Below the pieces are notes generated by a model. That model was not told the DNA's origin, made no database searches, and saw only the letters and a program-made list of their open reading frames with translations. The translations under genes and the position numbers were made by a program. DNA of 64,000 nt from Pseudocercospora fijiensis CIRAD86 (taxonomy: Eukaryota > Ascomycota > Dothideomycetes > Mycosphaerellales > Mycosphaerellaceae): the NCBI RefSeq assembly GCF_000340215.1, contig NW_006921533.1, forward strand, positions 2,167,278-2,231,277. Reading direction: 5' to 3'. This document shows positions 59,635 through 64,000 of the stretch, one piece after another. Every line of letters begins with the position of its first letter. Positions within the stretch are counted from its first letter, which is position 1.

Positions 59635-59830
59635 TATAAGAAGGGTATATTAGTAGGTAGATAGGGTAGTAGTAGGTACGAGTAGTATTCGATAAGGAGC
59701 TAGGAGGAGAGGGAGGAAGGCAGGCAAGTTAGCCTATTACTAAGCGCTAAGCCCTGCCTAAGGCACTAAGACCCTAGCTTTACTCGGCCTAATTATATAC
59801 CAATCACGTATAGCCTCTTTAGCCCTAACA
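59635..59830 (-). repeat. 5' LTR of B2
   Basis: 196 bp, TATAAGAAGGG to GCCCTAACA on the plus strand, keeping the other intact terminus. Together the two copies show that the ancestral LTR began and ended TG...CA. Confidence 0.92.
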
Positions 59831-61171
59831 AAGGAGTACCTATTAAGATAGCAAGGCTATTTACCTAAATAGGACTTATAGGAGGCTAAAGACTCGTCTA
59901 AGGATATAACTAAGTTATTAGATAAGTATTAGACTAGCGTAAAGAATACGAAGAAGACTAAGAGCTTATAATGCCTATAATATTACTACTAAGCCTAGGA
60001 ATAATACTACCCCTAAGGTACTATTAGCTAACTAATTAGAGGCAAGCAATTGTTAGTAAAGGACAATAAGACTATACTACTATAGTAAACGCGTACTAAG
60101 TATTAACAAACGCGCTATAGCGCGTTAACTAATCGCACGCTCTTTTAAGGGCTCTACCTCTTTACTAATGCGCCCTATAAGGCCTTCTCCTAGCACTTAG
60201 GTCCCCCTCTTATTCCTTTATTCTATCGAGGCCTCGAGGCCTAGGCAATCGGCGAGGACGGCGCAGCCGGCGCAGCTATATTAGTAACAGTATTATAGGG
60301 TATGTTGCTATTCGAAGAAGGAAGACGACGCAACTATATCGATAATAGTATTACTAATATTATTATTAGTTAAAGAAGGAAACTAGAAGTAAGGTAAAGT
60401 TGGCGCTAAGATAGCTAGCGCCGCTATTATTAATATTACCTAGTCGCTACTATTATTAACCTTACCTTTAATTAAAACTTTAATTAAAACTTTAAGCTGC
60501 CTAAAAGATTAAGCGACTAATAGACTAACTAAGGGCAAAAACTATAGAGCTAAGCTAGCCGGGGTCGATCTTGCGGACAATAGGTTACTCCTCGATCTTT
60601 CCGACCCTTTAGGCGAGGCAAACCTCTACTACTACACTTGTAATAGCCTTTACCTATAGAAACTAGACGAGCTATGTTTTTTAAAAAGATAAGATAAGAT
60701 TAACACTCGAAGGCTACTAAACCTAACTAATTAGGGCTAGTAAAACTACGACAGTAAATAATAGCCCTCGTAATAATAAGAACAACCCTCGGAAGCGGAC
60801 ATTGCTAGGTCTTTTAAGAGTAGACGCAAAGAACTCGGTACGACATTACTTAGAACAGAGGCAGGGCTACAATACCTCGTACGTCTACCTATTATAGTAG
60901 GGAAGACGCGCTCGTATTATAATTAGTCGAAAGGCCTCAATTCTTATAGATACATATTACTTTATAGTTTATTATATATAGAGATAGCGCAGTTAGAGTT
61001 ATATATTATATTATTAGGAGGTAAGGTTTAACATAGTTACATAATTAGGTAGTTAAGTATTTAATTTAGTACGGCTAAGCGGCTTATTAGACTTGCTAAA
61101 TTAGTAGCAATAGAGGTCGAGATTAGAATATAGATAGGCTACGAGGGCGCGGCCTTTAGAAGGGAAGCGTA
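59831..61171 (+). pseudogene. B1 pol C-terminus and 3' non-coding tail
   Basis: Resumes B1 after B2: the chromodomain-like end of integrase (59831 to about 59985, with a DITKLLDKYQTSVKN-like end), then the recurrent ccc/ggg palindrome (60002-60027) and about 1.1 kb without a convincing frame. A purine-rich tract agaagggaag just before the 3' LTR is a likely polypurine tract. Confidence 0.7.
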
Positions 61172-61367
61172 TATTAGGGCTAAAGAGGCTATACGTAATT
61201 GGCATGTAATTAGGCCGAGTAAAGCTAGGGTCTCAGTGCCTTAGGCAGGGCTTGGCGCTTAGCGTTAGGCTAACTAGCCTGCCTTCCTCCTCCTCCTCCT
61301 AGTTCTCTATCGAATACTACTTATACCTACTACTACCCTATCTACCTACTAATATACCCTTCTTATA
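61172..61367 (+). repeat. 3' LTR of B1
   Basis: 196 bp, paired with 21648-21843 and followed by the gtcgg target duplication (61368-61372). Confidence 0.92.
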
Positions 61368-61372
61368 GTCGG

Positions 61373-61403
61373 ATCGCCCTACTCGTAGCCTACGTCCTAT
61401 ACT
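61373..61403 (+). mobile_element. LTR retrotransposon A1, segment 3
   Basis: A 31-bp resumption of A1 gag-region sequence after B1 (tcgccctactcgtagcctac and on), cut again by B3. The flanking gtcgg (61368-61372) and actat (61404-61408) are the B1 and B3 target-duplication copies. Confidence 0.7.
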
Positions 61404-61408
61404 ACTAT

Positions 61409-61605
61409 TATTAGGGCTAAGGAGGCTATACGTAATTAGTATGTAACTAGGCCGAGTAAAGCTAGGGTCTTAATACCTTAGGTAGGGCTTAGCGCTTAGT
61501 ATTAGGCTAACTCTCCTACCTTCCTCTCTCTCCTCCTAGATCCTTATTAAATACTACTTATACCTACTACTATCCTATCTACCTGCTAATATAACCCTTA
61601 TTATA
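61409..61605 (+). repeat. 5' LTR of B3
   Basis: 197 bp, TATTAGGGCTAAGGAGGC to CTTATTATA, more diverged from the B1 and B2 LTRs than they are from each other. Confidence 0.88.
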
Positions 61606-61749
61606 TAGTATTTAATCTACCCTTTAAGGGTAGTAGCTAGATAGTCCTTATTTTAAGCTTTTAGCGGTATAGCTATAAAAACTATCGATTTAACTATATT
61701 ACGCCCGAAGGACGGGACCTATATATACTATTCTACTAAAACAACCGTA

Positions 61750-62390
61750 CTAATTATTAAGCAAGGCCTCCTATATAGCCTATTATACTAAGTTAATCGT
61801 ACTAGGCCGATACCTACTAATTCCGCTATATCCGCACTATAAGGGGCTATAATATATTATTAGTGCTACCCCTTATTACAATAGCCGGCTTATTATGAAA
61901 TACTAATAACAACCGCGGCGCTTCTAGTAGCGCTAGTAATAACAACGCTAGTAGTATAGTGCCTACTAAAGAGCCTACTAGAGGGCCTACTAAAGAACCT
62001 ATAGTCGAAGGGGATAACCTATCGTTGCCTATTAACGACATTCTTAATAATATTGTTAATCGTCGATATAGCTAACTAGCCTTTAGCCCCTAGCTAATAT
62101 CGAGACTTTAAGAAGCTACTTAGAACAGGCTTACTACCTTGCGTTAAGAATAATAGCTAAAGGATAATCTCTTCGAGATTCGCCGCCTATAGGAGTCTCT
62201 AATAACTAATACTAAACTAGTAGTAGGGCCTTCTTTACTAACTAAATAAAAGAAGGATACTAAGCTTAAGGACTGTACCGTGTTTAATAGCTCTAGTCGA
62301 AAGCAATATAACGACTATATTCGTAACTATAAGCTTAATTAGCGAAACGTACTAAGGGCTCTTCTAGACGACTATTTATTAGTCGTCTAT
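61750..62390 (+). pseudogene. Gag N-terminal part of B3 (RIP-inactivated, interrupted)
   Basis: Aligns with B1 22000-22660 (shared cctatcgttgcc and ttaacgacattcttaataa). The Pro-Thr-Lys repeat has fewer units than in B1. The gene is cut at 62390 by C2. The minus-strand open frame 62041-61847 is a shadow. Confidence 0.75.
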
Positions 62391-62669
62391 TAAAGGACGG
62401 AAACTAACACTACTACTACCACTTGTAGCAATAGTATAGGCTACCGAGGGTAACATGACCTATAGCAATATAGGCAGCTATGTTTAGTAAGATAGGATAA
62501 CGAGACTGTCGCTTAGGCTGATAACTAGAGCCCTACAATATAGGCATTGTAGAAGTGTAATATAAACAATGTGCTATACGAGGTTAATAATCTGTCTACT
62601 CTATAGAAGGAGGCCTCTTATATAGGCTTAAAACTAGCCTATAGGTATAGGGCCGGTTACTAGCTAATA
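62391..62669 (-). repeat. 3' LTR of C2
   Basis: 279 bp, the reverse complement of the C1 LTR: TAAAGGACGGAAAC to TAGCTAATA on the plus strand. Confidence 0.9.
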
Positions 62670-62829
62670 TCCCTCCCTTTCTTCGTGTCTAACTAGATAC
62701 GCTTTACATTGCGCGCTCAAAACAAATATGTACGCATCCTTAGCGTTCTTAGCTAAGGCTATTTTTAGAACTCCGCAATAACACCCCCGGGGTAGCATTA
62801 ATCCTAGATACTATAATTATATAAAAACA

Positions 62830-64000
62830 ACTTCCTAAGCAACACTATACAGACCTACTATTGCTTTAACGCGCCGTAATCCTTACTAGCAATAACCTTA
62901 TCTGCTAGTCGGTTCTCGAAATCTCCTCCGCATACGTTAAAGCTATTAGCACCGAAGTACTGTCCCTCGTAGAAAGCTTAATTAACGAGGAGGTTAGTAG
63001 CCTTTTCCTTCGTAGCATTCTCCTAATCGTGTAGATATTCCTTAAGTCCCTCGTTATTAAGCTAGAGGATCTGTTTAACTTCGTTCTAAACAACGTAACT
63101 TAACTAAGGAATCCTACTAACTAGGGCGTCGGAGATGTAACTAAGGCCTTCGACTAAGATAGTAGCAGGGAAGGGGAACGGTATAAAGGTATTCGAACCT
63201 AGAAGGGCGGTTAGATTGCGGTACGCCTTAGTAACCTCGGCGACGGTTAAGTTATCGTAACCCTTAATCTTAGTACCGTCGATAACGCGAGAGTAGCCTA
63301 GGTTAATTAATATACGGTTACTCTTAGTCTTTAGATTACTATATAGTAGATATAGCATCTAAATAGAGACTTCGTACTCCTTTAGAGGGTTGAGGATCTA
63401 CTCCGCCTTACGCCCCTTACTATTAGGCTAACTATCGAATATATAGTCGAGGTCGTCGTCGGTAAGGTACTTGTTAGTAAGCTTGCCGATCTTGCTTAGC
63501 GGGACTAGGCTACGAGCCTTGAGCTTCTTAACCTAGTTCGTAAAGACCTTAGGCTAATATATGCCTTCGATAATAGTAGAGTAGCTAGTCTTATCCTTAG
63601 ATATAAGATAGACCTTAATGCGTAGGTAACTAGCACCCTCGCTAGCTACGAGCTTAACTATATCTTGTCCGAGACGAGTAGACTCCTTAGAAGGACAGTT
63701 TTTATAAGTACCGCTAACCTTAAAGAACTTAGTAGGCTTAGGGATAGAGATAAGCTTGTATACGTAATTAGGTCGAAGGGCGACAGCTAAGAGCTATAGG
63801 GCAGGGTGCTAGCGGACGATTTAGTTGCTTATACTATAAGTTTAAAGGGTATTGCGGCCTTCCTGCTTAGACTTAGGCATCGTACGCGTATACTAAAGGT
63901 ACATTTCAAACTCCTCCTATATTAGGTCGATAAGGAAAGGAAGATGTACTCTACGAGGCTCTTATAACTAGCTAAGACTTAAGGGAAATGTATAATTCCT
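62830..64000 (-). pseudogene. Third gene of C2, C-terminal part (RIP-inactivated)
   Basis: Closely matches 48200-49390 of C1. Surviving open frames 63358-63104 (LINLGYSRVIDGTKIKGYDN) and 63093-62905 (a shadow-like frame present in both copies) lie here. Differences from C1 are mostly transitions. It runs off the window edge. Confidence 0.78.

Larger units (their letters stand above)
52726..59830 (-). mobile_element. Ty3/gypsy LTR retrotransposon B2, complete, inserted in B1 in reverse orientation
   Basis: A 7,105-bp element flanked by aagga duplications (52721-52725 and 59831-59835). The 196-bp LTRs are at 52726-52921 (3') and 59635-59830 (5'). It is the only uninterrupted B copy and serves as the reference for the split B1. 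Order on the minus strand is gag, protease, reverse transcriptase, RNase H, integrase, chromodomain-like tail, palindrome, then a 1.1-kb non-coding tail. Confidence 0.93.
21648..61367 (+). mobile_element. Ty3/gypsy LTR retrotransposon B1, split by three later insertions
   Basis: Total span 39.7 kb, but B1's own DNA is only about 7.1 kb, in four segments: 21648-23765, 36954-37514, 49809-52725 and 59831-61367. Removing A2, C1 and B2 with their duplications restores the same length as the uninterrupted copy B2 (7105 bp). LTRs are 196 bp (21648-21843 and 61172-61367), flanked by gtcgg duplications (21643-21647 and 61368-61372). Internal order is gag with RG-rich tract and zinc knuckle, protease, reverse transcriptase, RNase H, integrase, then a chromodomain-like C-terminus. 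All genes are RIP-inactivated. Confidence 0.92.
8801..64000. repeat. RIP-mutated nested transposon cluster
   Basis: The whole of this stretch is transposon-derived and carries the signature of RIP, the premeiotic fungal process that changes C to T mainly at CpA in duplicated DNA. In the sample 35041-35100 I count 10 TpA, 7 CpG, 0 CpA and 1 TpG; in the genic sample 5821-5880 I count 2 TpA, 4 CpG, 5 CpA and 3 TpG. CpG is kept, so G+C does not collapse. Stops are mostly TAG and stand where family proteins have Gln or Trp. Several catalytic residues are lost through TpG to TpA. All coding calls in this block are therefore pseudogenes described by their decayed translation. Confidence 0.95.
61409..64000 (+). 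mobile_element. Ty3/gypsy LTR retrotransposon B3, 5' part
   Basis: A third member of family B, with a 5' LTR (61409-61605) and gag up to 62390, where C2 is inserted in reverse. The rest lies beyond the window. Its 5' LTR starts only 41 bp after the 3' LTR of B1, with A1 sequence between. Confidence 0.88.
62391..64000 (-). mobile_element. LTR retrotransposon C2, 3' part, reverse orientation
   Basis: The 3' LTR of a second C element (62391-62669, minus) is followed on the plus strand by the complement of the polypurine tract (tccctccctttcttcg), the recurring palindrome (62776-62801) and the C-terminal part of the third gene. It continues past the window edge. The left target-duplication copy is probably ctat (62387-62390). 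Confidence 0.9.

Noticed and set aside
8801..64000. A genetic code with TAG read as glutamine
   Set aside because: Long frames appear if TAG is Gln, but the mL38 gene at the left ends with TAG, Trp positions are also TAG, and the CpA/TpG loss explains the pattern as RIP.

Overview
This window looks like a chromosome segment of a filamentous ascomycete, most likely a dothideomycete. That placement is an inference from the gene families, a GT-AG intron, a degraded HET-domain gene, and repeat DNA carrying an extreme RIP (repeat-induced point mutation) signature. It has two parts that meet abruptly near position 8800.

Positions 1-8800 are ordinary gene-bearing DNA. On the + strand are the 3' part of the mitochondrial ribosomal protein mL38 gene (open at the left edge) and a mitochondrial initiation factor IF-3 gene. 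On the - strand are a broken ankyrin-repeat gene, a shattered HET (heterokaryon incompatibility) domain just upstream of it, and a transcription factor of 784 residues with two C2H2 zinc fingers and a Fungal_trans domain. The factor is built from two exons joined across a 128-bp intron.

Positions 8800-64000 are a single stack of transposons nested inside one another. CpA and TpG are almost absent, TpA is everywhere and CpG is kept, so Gln (CAG/CAA) and Trp (TGG) codons have become stops and only short open frames remain. Reading those stops as former Gln/Trp restores long proteins. Target-site duplications give the nesting order. LTR element A1 starts at 9427. A 11.4-kb terminal-inverted-repeat DNA transposon (9775-21136, 8-bp duplication) and Ty3/gypsy elements B1 (21648-61367) and B3 (61409 onward) sit inside A1. 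Inside B1 sit A2 (23766-36953), C1 (37515-49808) and B2 (52726-59830, reversed). Inside B3 sits C2 (62391 onward, reversed).

The most unusual items are: the large DNA transposon with a RecQ-like helicase and a convergent DUF6589-like gene separated by about 3 kb of minisatellites; very large extra reading frames downstream of pol in families A and C; a C/G-centred palindrome that recurs at almost every gene junction of family C and after pol in family B; and RIP hits on the catalytic aspartates of the B and C reverse transcriptases. No tRNA, rRNA or CRISPR array was seen.
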